A DNA stretch of 64,000 bases from an uncultured Bradyrhizobium sp. (lineage in GTDB: Bacteria > Pseudomonadota > Alphaproteobacteria > Rhizobiales > Xanthobacteraceae): positions 24,150 to 88,149 of the forward strand of contig NZ_CANSMR010000028.1 in assembly GCF_947648125.1 (NCBI RefSeq), in the 5' to 3' direction. Every line of letters begins with the position of its first letter. Position 1 is the first letter of the stretch. Shown here one piece after another: positions 8,236 to 16,740 of the stretch. The notes beneath the pieces were generated by a model, which ran no database searches, was not told the DNA's origin, and worked only from the letters and a program-made list of their open reading frames with translations. The position numbers were made by a program, and so were the translations under genes.

Positions 8236-10047
8236 GTGAACGAGACCATTGCTCCCGGCACGCTGACGCGTCAGGAACTCTACGACCGCATCCGCCAGTC
8301 GTCGAAGGACGAGGTCATCCTCGAAGAGATGATCCGGCTCGGTTTCTGGCCCGACGGCGAAGACGCACCGGCGCCGGCCGCGGACGTGATCCGCGCCCGC
8401 GCAGACGCGATGCGCGAACTCACCGAACTGCAGCGTCAGAACGCCACGCTCGGCGATCCCGAGCGGGCGCTGAAGGAAATGCACAAGCGCCGCAAGGCCG
8501 AAGCGATGGCGCGGCGGCAGGAGACCAAGCGTCGCAACGCGGAGGCATGCCAAAGCCGGGCCTTTGCCTGGTACGATCGGCGCAAGCGCGACGTGCTCTA
8601 TCTCGGCGAGGACGTCTCGCGGGGCCTTCACACCCGTACGGCCACCACGCCCTTGCACGACGGCCTGCCCCCGCTCGCCGATGCCAAGGCGCTGGCTGAC
8701 GCGATGGGCATAGCACTGGGCGAGCTGCGCTTCCTCGCCTTCAACAGAAAAGTGGCGTTGGTCAACCACTATCAGCGCTTCACGATCCCCAAGAAGAGCG
8801 GCGGCGAGCGATTGATCTCGGCGCCGATGCCGCGTCTCAAGCGCACGCAATATTGGGTGCTGGACAACGTTCTCGCACGGGTGCCACTCCATGATGCCGC
8901 GCACGGCTTTGCAGCGCAGCGCTCCATCCTGACCAATGCGCGCAACCATGTCGGCCGCGACGTGGTGATCAATCTCGATCTCAAGGATTTCTTCCCGACC
9001 TTGACCTACGCTCGCGTCAAGGGCCTGTTCGAGGCGCTGGGCTATGCCGAAGCGGTCGCGATTCCGCTCGCGCTGTTGTGCACCGAGCCGATGGTCGACG
9101 AAGTGGCGCTCGACGGCGAACGCCACTTCGTTGCCGACGGTCCGCGGCTGCTGCCGCAGGGCGCGCCGACCAGCCCGGCGATCACCAACCTGATCTGCCG
9201 CAAGCTCGACCGACGTCTTGTGGGGCTCGCGCGCACACTTGGTTTCGTCTACAGCCGCTACGCCGACGATCTGACCTTCTCCGGCTCGGGCGAAGCCTTG
9301 AAGAAGATCGGCACCTTGCTCAAGGCCGTGCACGGCATCGTCGAGGCCGAAGGATTCAGGGTCCATCCGGACAAGACGCGCGTGATGCGCCGCTCGACGC
9401 GCCAGGAGGTCACCGGCCTCACCGTCAACGAGGCGGTAGCCGTGCCGCGCGACCTGCTGCGCCGTTACCGCGCCGTGCTGCAACAGGTCGAGCGCCACGG
9501 GCCGGCTGGCAAGCATTTCGGCCCCGGCAAGGACGTGATCCGGTCGCTGCTCGGCTTCGGCCATTTCGCCGCGATGGTGGATCCGGAAAGCGGCACGCCG
9601 TTGTTGCAGCGAGCGCAGCGCCTCGCCGCACAGTATGGACCCGTCCCTTCCGCGCGGCGTCCGACTCGCGCCGCATTCCGCAAGGCCGCGGCCGCCGGCC
9701 AGACGCCGCCCGGCCGGCAATGGAATCCCGCCGAGCGGCCGCCGCCACCGCCGGATCCGGTGTTGGTCGCGCTGGCACGACAGGACGAAAAGAAGCGGAC
9801 GGCGCAGGCGCGCGCCGCAGCGCCGGGCCCCTCGCGCATGCCCAACGTTCCGCCACCGCCGGTGAGCGTCACGCGCGTGGTCGGCCCGCAGGCTGCTCCC
9901 CCGTCGGCACCGAGCGGGACAAGGCAGCCGTGGTTCGTCACGGCACTGGTGATCGTCGCGGCACTCGCCGTGCTGCTGCTCCCTGGCGGCCCCGCAATCG
10001 CCGGCGCGATGCTGTTTCTTTACTTCAGCCGTTGGTGGAAATGGTGA
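8236..10047 (+). CDS. Retron reverse transcriptase with proline-rich hydrophobic C-terminal tail
   Basis: 603 aa from a GTG at 8236 preceded by GGAGGG; the frame is open from 8101 but that part overlaps the msd and a2. Retron hallmarks: NARNH (NAxxH, residues 234-238), NLDLKDFFP (motif A, 246-254), QGAPTSPAITNL (motif B), YADD (catalytic, 342-345) and VTG (392-394). It should reverse-transcribe the adjacent msd into msDNA. Two oddities stand out. There are ~130 residues before the RT core, rich in charged helices. After a long Pro/Ala-rich stretch (~470-560), the last ~39 residues carry hydrophobic segments (VTALVIVAALAVLLL, AIAGAMLFLYF) ending in WWKW, as in a membrane tail. Confidence 0.93.
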   Translation: MNETIAPGTLTRQELYDRIRQSSKDEVILEEMIRLGFWPDGEDAPAPAADVIRARADAMRELTELQRQNATLGDPERALKEMHKRRKAEAMARRQETKRRNAEACQSRAFAWYDRRKRDVLYLGEDVSRGLHTRTATTPLHDGLPPLADAKALADAMGIALGELRFLAFNRKVALVNHYQRFTIPKKSGGERLISAPMPRLKRTQYWVLDNVLARVPLHDAAHGFAAQRSILTNARNHVGRDVVINLDLKDFFPTLTYARVKGLFEALGYAEAVAIPLALLCTEPMVDEVALDGERHFVADGPRLLPQGAPTSPAITNLICRKLDRRLVGLARTLGFVYSRYADDLTFSGSGEALKKIGTLLKAVHGIVEAEGFRVHPDKTRVMRRSTRQEVTGLTVNEAVAVPRDLLRRYRAVLQQVERHGPAGKHFGPGKDVIRSLLGFGHFAAMVDPESGTPLLQRAQRLAAQYGPVPSARRPTRAAFRKAAAAGQTPPGRQWNPAERPPPPPDPVLVALARQDEKKRTAQARAAAPGPSRMPNVPPPPVSVTRVVGPQAAPPSAPSGTRQPWFVTALVIVAALAVLLLPGGPAIAGAMLFLYFSRWWKW

Positions 10048-10270
10048 ACGACCGCCCCGTCGCGCCGGTCTTCGACCAGCCGACGAAAGACGGAAGATAG
10101 AGAGTCCAGGAGGGAGAATCGCCGGGGGTGATTCAGCCGGGCGGCGGCGTCATGGTGGCCTCCGCGCACGGCGGAAGCGGACCTGAACTCCACCGTTCAA
10201 CGTTGCACCACGTCCCATACCGGGAGCATGGGAGCTAAAACCGCAACAATTTCAATCGGAAATTCCAAGT

Positions 10271-10489
10271 GTGGTGCGCTCGGAGGGCGGGCGCATTTAT
10301 TGCGATATCAACGAGTTGCCCAGATTCGTCAAACAAAAAGGTGCATTTCGCGCGCAGAAGTGCTTTTCGGCCCTGCCTCACCCGACAGCCATCAAGCGCC
10401 GGCCCAGCCCCGTGCTTGATCGCCGAGAGCACCTAAACTCTCGCGCAGAGGAAAGATATGCCCCACTTCGGGGAAGAACTAAGCCCTAA
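10271..10489 (+). CDS. Possible 72-aa protein in the duplicated repeat
   Basis: Frame from GTG 10271, beginning MVRSEGGRIYCDINELP. All four differences from the copy at 35444 fall on third codon positions of this frame, giving one Glu/Asp change and three silent changes. The opposite-strand frame would suffer amino-acid changes. That pattern hints that this strand has been read as protein. No family recognised; a clear ribosome site is absent. Confidence 0.35.
   Translation: MVRSEGGRIYCDINELPRFVKQKGAFRAQKCFSALPHPTAIKRRPSPVLDRREHLNSRAEERYAPLRGRTKP
10272..10458 (+). repeat. 187-bp dispersed repeat, copy 1
   Basis: Matches 35445-35631 in the same orientation with four mismatches and no gaps by eye. 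A second shared block follows in both places (10861-10908 and 35680-35725), with unrelated sequence between. So a longer segment was probably duplicated and then altered. Confidence 0.85.
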
Positions 10490-10556
10490 AGGAAAACGGC
10501 CCTAGCACCCTTGGAGGTTAATGCTGAGGCAGTTTCACCATGCCGCTGAATCGAAA

Positions 10557-10579
10557 GGGGCCGCTGGCAATGCGGCCCC
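10557..10579. terminator. GC-rich hairpin, terminator-like
   Basis: GGGGCCGC 10557-10564 pairs with GCGGCCCC 10572-10579 around a 7-nt loop. It lacks a strong T run on either side, so it may be only a structured repeat. Confidence 0.35.
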
Positions 10580-10712
10580 CAGCCGAGAAAATTTTCAAAA
10601 AGCGCGTTACCGATTGAAATACCCTGCCATCGGCAAGGATTAATTTACTCTTATCCACAGGATTTGAGGATTCCGGAAGAACACGGTGGTCCTGAGTCGG
10701 ATCACACGAAAA

Positions 10713-10749
10713 GGCCTCAGCTCTCTGGGGGACAGATGGAGCTGAGGCC
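10713..10749 (-). terminator. Minus-strand intrinsic terminator-like hairpin
   Basis: An 11-bp perfect stem (GGCCTCAGCTC 10713-10723 with GAGCTGAGGCC 10739-10749). Read on the minus strand, TTTTC follows it. It could end transcripts coming leftward from the small gene at 11115-11423, although ~370 nt away. Confidence 0.4.
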
Positions 10750-11114
10750 AAATACGGCCAGACCAAACGTGTACATCCGTCGTCGGCCTAGTGTGAGCCC
10801 ATCATGGCACCGCGACGGGCCAGCGCCAACTTGGCAAGCGGCGCACCTCGAATTTCCCCCGCTAAAGTGCGAGCCTCTGGTGGTGCCGTTTCCTATTTTC
10901 GCAAACCGGGAAGGTGTGGGGTCATGTTGTTGCTCCTCTGATGTGACCCTGGGGGCGGACTTTACCTGCCATTTGATGTCCGGTCTGCTCCCGGGAGCGA
11001 CGCGGTTGCTGCGTGGCAACGAAATGACGCGATGGGCCGACTCCGGACTCATGCACCGCAACATGATCGGCACAAAAGGAAGGACAGCCTCGAGCGCAGG
11101 GGCGCTATTTTTCG

Positions 11115-11423
11115 TTACGCGGGGGCGGTCTCGGCGACGGTCTCAAGTGGCAGCACCTCGACCGAGCCACCTGCGGCCGCGCGGGTCTGCTCGTTATAGC
11201 GCTTGAACCAGTCGCGGCTTTGCAGCGCCTTGACTGCGGCGTCGTCCGTTGGCGTCGCAAGGTGCATATATTCGTCGCTGTCGCGCACCTTCATGCACCG
11301 GTAGGAGATCCGTCCGCGCAATTCCGGATCGGCCTCGATCTGCGCGATGAAGCGCTTGATGTCCTCGTGCCAGGCTTCGGCGGTAGCGGTCGTGCGGCGA
11401 TAACGGATCAGGAACTGCTTCAT
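11115..11423 (-). CDS. Small ABM-like (dimeric alpha-beta barrel) protein
   Basis: 102 aa starting MKQFLIRYRRTTATAEAWHEDI. The pattern of short strands and an amphipathic helix (HEDIKRFIAQIEADPEL), with the size, resembles antibiotic-biosynthesis-monooxygenase-like small barrels. No catalytic residue can be named. It sits 10 nt downstream of the broken NmrA-like gene at 11434-11710 and was probably cotranscribed with it. The ATG at 11423 is chosen because upstream codons lack protein character. Confidence 0.6.
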   Translation of the reverse strand: MKQFLIRYRRTTATAEAWHEDIKRFIAQIEADPELRGRISYRCMKVRDSDEYMHLATPTDDAAVKALQSRDWFKRYNEQTRAAAGGSVEVLPLETVAETAPA

Positions 11424-11433
11424 CTGATACCTT

Positions 11434-11710
11434 TCACAATCTCGGCGCCGGCTGCTCGCCGCGAAAGATCGCCCCATGCTTCGCTACGAATTGGTCGAAC
11501 GACGTCGGCTTCATCTTAAACACTGCGGCGATCGTCGGCCAGACGTGTGACTCGCTGCCCTTGCCGCCGCGCGGCGAACAGTTCGCCCAGCGCGTCAACA
11601 AGGTAGGGCGGCACGCCGGTGGCTATGCCCGGCACCATCTGGTCCAGCACCGCCTTCATCTGACCCACATACGGACCGTGCAACCCGAAGTCCGTGAACT
11701 GCACAATCAA
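11434..11710 (-). pseudogene. C-terminal fragment of an NmrA-like NAD(P)-binding protein, frameshifted
   Basis: The minus strand reads MIVQFTDFGLHGPYVGQMKA onward to FAARRQG, where the frame breaks near 11555. The next frame continues SESHVWPTIAAVFKMKPTSF to a stop at 11434-11436. The joined reading has the look of the C-terminus of NmrA/NAD(P)-binding oxidoreductases of rhizobia, by memory. The catalytic Rossmann part is missing. It is therefore a truncated, frameshifted relic upstream of the ABM-like gene. Confidence 0.5.
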
Positions 11711-12010
11711 AGTTGCCAGCTAACCTCTGTACGTCCTGCTGCAATGGGGGCGAGCATCATACGCGCCAATGATATCAGTGGGTTAGTGAAAATTTCCGAT
11801 TTCATTGTGTTGCGCTTGTTATGTCGGATTTCCACCTATTCTCAAGCATGCCCCTGCACCCTCGGCGGACGCAACCCTCCGTCGATGTGAATGGCAAGTG
11901 CGGCCCCCTTGGCGGCCTGAGGCCGGCATGCGCGGGCGAACCGCATCACCCGGAGGCTGCCCGCTGAAAAGTGACCTGTAGCCTGGCCGGCCGAACATGA
12001 GGAGAGGTCG
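11711..12010. other. 300-bp stretch without a recognisable gene
   Basis: Only chance open frames. The last 10 bases hold the ribosome site GGAGAGG for the gene at 12011. Confidence 0.4.
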
Positions 12011-12334
12011 GTGGTCAAGAAGACGAAGAAGGCAGCCAAGTCCGCGAAGAAGCGCAAGCCGGCCCCGAAGAAGGCAGCACCGAAGACGACCCAACGCGAC
12101 CGGTCGATCTCGGGGCGATTGCATGCCCTCGGCAAGGTGCGGAAGGCGGCCGAGGAACTTCTCAAGATCCAACTCGAGATCGATCACGCATGCGGCAAAG
12201 GCGGCCAGCTCGCGTTCGGCGAGTTCGGAGGGCGGTTGGCGGCCGCCAAGAGTGCTTGGGAAGATGCGATCTTGAAATCGGACAACGTCACGGACTGGGT
12301 TGCAGCTGCGCGCAAAGCCGCGCATCTGCCATAG
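12011..12334 (+). CDS. Small basic protein with Lys/Ala-rich N-terminus
   Basis: 107 aa from GTG 12011, with GGAGAGG just upstream. Residues 1-30 are almost only Lys, Ala, Pro and Arg (KKTKKAAKSAKKRKPAPKKA), like the tails of histone-H1-like proteins. The remainder is a plain helical segment (ALGKVRKAAEELLKIQLEID). It may bind DNA or RNA through the tail; no family is recognised. Confidence 0.6.
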   Translation: MVKKTKKAAKSAKKRKPAPKKAAPKTTQRDRSISGRLHALGKVRKAAEELLKIQLEIDHACGKGGQLAFGEFGGRLAAAKSAWEDAILKSDNVTDWVAAARKAAHLP

Positions 12335-12689
12335 GATTAGCGCGGGCGATCGGGATCGAACCGCCGAGGCGGCCGCATGGGCGTGGCAATCCGAAGCCGT
12401 CTCCTTCAACCGCCGTGCAAGTCTGATAATCGACCCTGACGGCGGAGATGGCGTTCTCCAGGAGATGCCGAAGGAATTCACGTCCTGGGAAGCCATCCAT
12501 GCAGCGCTGTGCGCCGCTGTCCCGGATGAATTTTATCGGTCCGGCTCCGAGGTGGTGACGGTGTCCCAGACCCGGTTGCCCCCTCGCACCGGCGCCCGAC
12601 GCTGATTCCCCGCGGCACCGTTTAGGGACTTCTATTAGAGCGCCCCACGCGTTGAGGCCCCATCGAGGGGCTGAACCCGGAGGTGGGTT
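12335..12689. other. Gap with the duplicated leader of the small gene at 12690
   Basis: The first ~250 bp carries only a weak candidate frame (12300-12605 +). From about 12593 the sequence matches 41360-41453. This shared leader includes a small hairpin GCCCC-ATCGA-GGGGC at 12657-12671 and the GGAGG site before the start codon. Confidence 0.5.
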
Positions 12690-12893
12690 ATGTGCGACGT
12701 TCCTCGGGACTTGCAAAGGAAGTTCGAACAGCGGTGGGCCGCCAGATTTGCGCCGCGAGCTCCGACGGGAGCGCCTGAAAAGCATCAGCCCGAAAGGCAG
12801 GCCGCACCACCGGCGCCAGCGCTTGACCAAGCCAAAGAAAAAACCCGCCAGATTGAAGCGGCGTGTTTGAAGCAGCCTGCATCGGCGGCGTGA
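12690..12893 (+). CDS. 67-aa conserved protein (MCDVPRD family), copy 1
   Basis: Starts MCDVPRDLQRKFEQRWAARF and ends in a variable Pro/Ala/Lys-rich tail. A paralogue at 41454 shares the first ~21 residues almost exactly while the tails differ, and the 5' leader is also conserved. The strong GGAGG before the ATG and conservation of the head argue for a real gene. Function unknown. Confidence 0.7.
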   Translation: MCDVPRDLQRKFEQRWAARFAPRAPTGAPEKHQPERQAAPPAPALDQAKEKTRQIEAACLKQPASAA

Positions 12894-12957
12894 GCGCTGG
12901 ACCGCAACCCGCCCCGCTTCCTTCTATCGTCCAAGCCGCCGGCGCAGGCGCGCTGTG

Positions 12958-13143
12958 TCAGCTCCGCATGCCTGCCGAGTGGCTAACGGGTTCTGCAACG
13001 ATCTCAGGAGCTATAAGCGGACTTTCAGCCCATTTCACCGCGGGGTCGTCACAGCTTATGCATTGAAGGTCGGTGCGGCCGGACAAGGTGACAACCGGCA
13101 CCCGTTGTTTTCCGCATTTGGGGCAGTGCGTTATCGGATCCAT
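12958..13143 (-). CDS. 61-aa zinc-ribbon-like protein
   Basis: Two knuckles, CPKC (residues 8-11) and CISC (28-31), are spaced as in a small zinc ribbon. They are followed by a short acidic-hydrophobic tail. The start ATG follows a GGAGGGTC-like stretch. Probably a small zinc-binding protein; partner unknown. Confidence 0.65.
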   Translation of the reverse strand: MDPITHCPKCGKQRVPVVTLSGRTDLQCISCDDPAVKWAESPLIAPEIVAEPVSHSAGMRS

Positions 13144-13246
13144 GAGACCCTCCCGATTTTTTCACCCCCCTAACTCGGAACTGTGATTTTTGCTCCATGC
13201 TGCGTTTAGGGCGCATGACCGAAGTGTCCGCGCTCGGCATTCGTCC

Positions 13247-13444
13247 TTATCGCACATCCTCCTTCAGCACCCAGCGCCGGTTCCGTGCGTCATAGCTGTA
13301 GATTGCCGGGTCTGGCTTGCGCGTGCTCCCGCTTGCCTGCCATTCCTCCAGCGTGATGACGCGCTTCCGTCCGGGATGCAACGGATCGATGCGGCGATAA
13401 GGCGAGATATGCGCGATCGGCTCGATAGTCGGGGGAATCTTCAT
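13247..13444 (-). CDS. 65-aa conserved hypothetical protein
   Basis: Begins MKIPPTIEPIAHISPYRRID and contains RKRVITLEEWQASG and YSYDARNRRWVLKEDVR, an ordered strand-rich composition unlike chance frames. No family named. Confidence 0.55.
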   Translation of the reverse strand: MKIPPTIEPIAHISPYRRIDPLHPGRKRVITLEEWQASGSTRKPDPAIYSYDARNRRWVLKEDVR

Positions 13445-13879
13445 CTGCGACCCCCATCGTTTGCGTGGTCGGACTTTAGCATATTCCCTGTATGAAAATC
13501 AGTGCGGCAGTGATTGCGCTGCCAAAAAATCGCGCCCCTCGCCCAGGCATTTGGCGGCGCCGGGGCGACATAAGACGCCAGCGCCGCCGAGGTTGTGGAA
13601 AAGCTACCGTCTCAGTCGCCTGGCGTGCGCCGCCAGCTCTGCCGGTTGCGCCTACCGGGCCTGCATGCACACTGAGAAGAGGCAGGCCTACTGCTCGGAC
13701 GAAGCCAAATAACCTTTGCCCACTGCGGGACCGCTTCGCGCTTTTTCAGGCGCTGAAGGCTTAGGCAGGTCGCGGTAGGGACGAGGATTGCTCCTCGCCC
13801 CCCGCAGAGATTCCGGCGAGCGCTGCTAACGCACCGGGCTCCTCCCTTGGGTCAGACGTCGTGCGATGAGCAATTTAGT
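13445..13879. other. Decayed stretch, no gene supported
   Basis: One plus-strand frame from ATG 13492 (90 codons) is open but Arg-rich and shadow-like. Nothing else recognised. Confidence 0.35.
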
Positions 13880-14432
13880 CAGGCTCATCGCCCCGCCGCA
13901 CAGCCATCATTCGGATCGACGTGGCATTTCGGCTCAGTGTCCGAACCGCGGCCGCCTAACGGCTGTTGCCCTTGGGTGAGGCCCTTCCCTCCACGACTTC
14001 CGCCGAGAGCTGCCTCCCGTTGTTCATCGCTTCTCAGGTAGTATGGCCTCATCCGACTTCTCATCCACGTACATGCTCGGCGTGCGGCTGTCGCCTTCCC
14101 GAGCCGGCCCGGCACACGAGTCCGGGCATGGATGAGACCTCCCAGGTTCCGCGCAAAAAACGTCTCCACGTGCACAAGGTCTCCGACTGTGCGAGGTTCG
14201 GCCCATGCAAGCCATTTCGTCATGGGAGATGTCGCCTTCTCTTCAGCAGAACGAGATCGGCACCTCGGAAGCAGCCCCGTTTCGCAGCTCAATACTCGGC
14301 CCGTGGTCTCCCCTGTGAACGCTTCACGTCGGCCCTCGCGGGACGCCGCGCATCACTCGGGGTCGGGGTGGTTGCTAGACCTTCCCCGGGGGGACCTGCA
14401 CCTCCTATTCTTTGCCAGCTTGCCTGGCGCAC
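13880..14432 (-). mobile_element. Group II intron remnant, 5' part with start of its maturase gene
   Basis: On the minus strand the element begins at 14432 with GTGCGCCAGGCAAGCTGG, the usual GUGYG start of bacterial group II introns. Domain-I-like paired sequence follows. At 14074 the frame MYVDEKSDEAILPEKR begins; after a frame break comes NNGRQLSAEVVEGRASPKG, typical of the N-terminus of rhizobial LtrA-type maturase/RT proteins as I recall them. The sequence leaves the family soon after, near 13880. The catalytic RT, domain V and the 3' end are all missing, so it cannot move by itself. Confidence 0.65.
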
Positions 14433-14637
14433 TCCGCTTTGGGTCCATTTTCGACCGACTTAGCCGGTTATCTCACCGGTTGATGTCCGTGTTGCCCCGG
14501 AAGCAGACCTGAAGCAGACGGGACGAATGCGACGCCGGCAGCCGCCGCTGGGCCCTCGTGATGCCGCTAGTCAAATCGCACATGTGCAGCAAAGGCGGCT
14601 GCACGCGGCGGTCTCAGATACGAAACGGGGCTCGGCT

Positions 14638-15192
14638 TTACTCGTCCTTCCATTTGATCGAGCAGCCAATCGACGCCTTTTGGTCAGCCGGCGCCAGGCC
14701 GGTCGTCGCAATCGCGCGCATGGCCTCGACAAGCTCTCGGGGCGCCCCCGCGCGACGCGGAGTTGTGCGGCCTTCGTCGAGCCGGCCGCGATACTTGAGC
14801 TTGCGGTCGGCATTGTAACCGAAGAAGTCCGGCGTACAGACTGCCCCATATGCCCGAGCGACTGTCTGGGTCTCGTCGTGGAGATATGGAAACGGGAAAT
14901 CATGAGCCTTCGCGAAACGCTTCATATTCTCAAATGAGTCTTCGGGGTAGCTCGCCGCATCGTTCGAGCAAATCGCCGCAAAGCCTATGCTCTCCGACAT
15001 CAGCACGCAGGCGTCCGAAACCATGCGGTCGATCACCGCTTTAACAAAGGGACAATGGTTGCAGATGAAGACGACGACCGTGCCTTTTTCGCCCGCAAGG
15101 TCGTCCAGTGCGTAAGTCTTGCCGTCGGTGGCAGGAAGCCGGAACTCCGCCGCCGGCGTATCAAGAACGACTTGGGTAGCTGTTGTCGCCAT
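14638..15192 (-). CDS. Thioredoxin-family protein (AhpC/TSA-like) with CNHC motif
   Basis: 184 aa from ATG 15192, preceded by GGAGGTGCG. A thioredoxin fold is visible. FRLPATDGKTYALDDLAGEKG leads to VVVFICNHCPFVKA, placing a CxxC motif (C-N-H-C) at ~residues 45-48. Later come DETQTVARAYGAVCTPDFFGY (the cis-Pro region and an extra Cys) and KYRGRLDEGR. It is expected to be a cytoplasmic thiol oxidoreductase or peroxide-handling protein. No signal peptide is seen from this start. Monocistronic. Confidence 0.82.
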   Translation of the reverse strand: MATTATQVVLDTPAAEFRLPATDGKTYALDDLAGEKGTVVVFICNHCPFVKAVIDRMVSDACVLMSESIGFAAICSNDAASYPEDSFENMKRFAKAHDFPFPYLHDETQTVARAYGAVCTPDFFGYNADRKLKYRGRLDEGRTTPRRAGAPRELVEAMRAIATTGLAPADQKASIGCSIKWKDE

Positions 15193-15468
15193 ATCGCACC
15201 TCCTTGTGCCCAAATATATGCTGACGACGGCCTGCCGGGGCACGGTTTCCAAAGCCTGCTCGCCAGTCGCGTCGTTTTGGCCATACGTCAGCCATCTCCG
15301 GTCGACTCTTAACAGCCGGCATTTGAACGAGCGCGAGATTTCGTCGGTGTGGGCCACGAACGGACGATAGCACCTCCAATGCCCCGGCGCGTGGGCGCTG
15401 GCTGCGACCATAATAAACTTCTGTCTAAAGTTTGTTTGTCCGGCGGCTCTGAATGATTGTCTCGACAC

Positions 15469-16311
15469 TCACCGCCGCCCGCGCTCCTGCCATTTTTCTT
15501 CGCCGATTAGACAAGACACCCGGGGTTCCTTCTCGGCGGCTGGGACGATCGCCCTCTCCGACGTGAGGCCCGCAACTTCGAGAGCAAGCTTGGTCCGGAT
15601 CGCTTCCTGGAATTGTCCGCGATCGTTGATTGTCATGATGAAGGCGCCCGGACCTCCGATCACGCAGTCCTCGTAATAAAGATCGAGATTCTCGATATCG
15701 GTCGTCGAATAGGACGGCTCCTTCACCATGATCGGCAGACCGTTGATGATGATTCCATTCTCAAGGGCAGCGTCGCGCGCGACGGTTACCGGGACTCCGT
15801 CGTTGTTCGGCCCATCGCCGGAAATATCGATGACGCGCCGCAACCCGTGATAGGGATTCTCTTCGAACAGTTGAAGTGCGAAATTAATCGCGCCGGAAAT
15901 CGAGGTACTCGAACCTCGGCGAACCGGCGTTTTCATGATCTCGGCGGCCACGGCATCCGCCGATTCCGGGCCGTCGATCACGCGCCAGGGAATGATGATC
16001 TTCTCGTCTCCCGACATCGACCACTCGAAATAGGTCACGGCCATCTTGCTGCCCGGAACGGCCCTCAGCGCCTGAAGGAAGTCTTTCGAGACGATGGCCT
16101 GTGCATAGCCCTCGCGCTGAATGGCAAGCTCGTCCATATCCATCGAATAGGAGACGTCGACGGCGATAACGAGCTCGACATTGACGGACGGTACATTGCG
16201 TTTGGTGTCGGCGAATCGAGATTTCGGGCTCGGCGCGGCAATGCCAGCAATGTCACCTCCGACTATCGCCCCCGCAACAAGCACCGCCCCGACCGAGACA
16301 CACCAGCGCAT
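15469..16311 (-). CDS. Exported DUF1194 von Willebrand A protein, copy 1
   Basis: 280 aa with an N-terminal signal segment (CVSVGAVLVAGAIVGG). A vWA fold carries a MIDAS metal motif DVSYS (~residues 50-54), ISGAINFALQLF and ISGDGPNNDG. Such proteins bind divalent metal and often protein partners in the periplasm. GGAGGGCGGCC precedes the start. A paralogue lies at 36220-37062 on the same strand, about 75-80 percent identical by eye, including the start region. Role unknown. Confidence 0.85.
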   Translation of the reverse strand: MRWCVSVGAVLVAGAIVGGDIAGIAAPSPKSRFADTKRNVPSVNVELVIAVDVSYSMDMDELAIQREGYAQAIVSKDFLQALRAVPGSKMAVTYFEWSMSGDEKIIIPWRVIDGPESADAVAAEIMKTPVRRGSSTSISGAINFALQLFEENPYHGLRRVIDISGDGPNNDGVPVTVARDAALENGIIINGLPIMVKEPSYSTTDIENLDLYYEDCVIGGPGAFIMTINDRGQFQEAIRTKLALEVAGLTSERAIVPAAEKEPRVSCLIGEEKWQERGRR

Positions 16312-16557
16312 GGCCGCCCTCCCATCCTTTCACAAGCATGGTGACACCCAAAATGCGCATCGAAAAGCGGAAACATGCAATTGTCGTCCACGTTCGCAGC
16401 AATCGAGGCGGCAGAGTGGAGCGGGCGCAAACGCCGCAAGCCGTTTGAAGCGCCTCGCCTTTACGTTTTCGGTACACAGGCTTGACCTTGACGCCCGCGC
16501 GTCGCAGGTTTCGGGCGCCGCGGGGCTCGCGCGCCCAACGGGTAGGATCGATCTTTC

Positions 16558-16740
16558 ATGGCATTCGTGCAGTTCACGCAACCGGACGATCAGCCTATCA
16601 TCATCAACACGGATAGGATCGTGACCGCCACACCACTGCCCGACGGACAAGGCACACGCATCACCTTCAACAACGGTGGCCATCAGGACGTGAAGCAACT
16701 CATCGCTGACGTGCTGCGGCAGTTGAACATAAGCGCGTAG
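16558..16740 (+). CDS. 60-aa conserved small protein
   Basis: MAFVQFTQPDDQPIIINTD onward; a beta-rich layout ending in a helix (HQDVKQLIADVLRQLNI). The shape resembles FlbD-like small domains, but without enough identity to name it. Intact, with clean codon use. Confidence 0.55.
   Translation: MAFVQFTQPDDQPIIINTDRIVTATPLPDGQGTRITFNNGGHQDVKQLIADVLRQLNISA

Larger units (their letters stand above)
10048..11114. other. Non-coding accessory stretch after the retron
   Basis: No convincing large gene. It holds one copy of the 187-bp repeat (10272-10458), a second short block shared with 35.7 kb (10861-10908) and two strong hairpins (10557-10579, 10713-10749). The rest looks like decayed sequence with lower GC than the retron. 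Confidence 0.5.

Noticed and set aside
8011-9720. 569-codon minus-strand frame opposite the retron RT
   Set aside because: Covers the msd and the RT core; no domain, codon bias of a shadow.
10235-10432. Minus-strand 65-codon frame over the 187-bp repeat
   Set aside because: Differences between the copies change amino acids in this frame but fall on third positions of the plus frame.
12288-12830. 180-codon minus-strand frame across the small gene at 12690
   Set aside because: Runs opposite the conserved leader and gene; the second copy at 41 kb does not keep the same length or ends.
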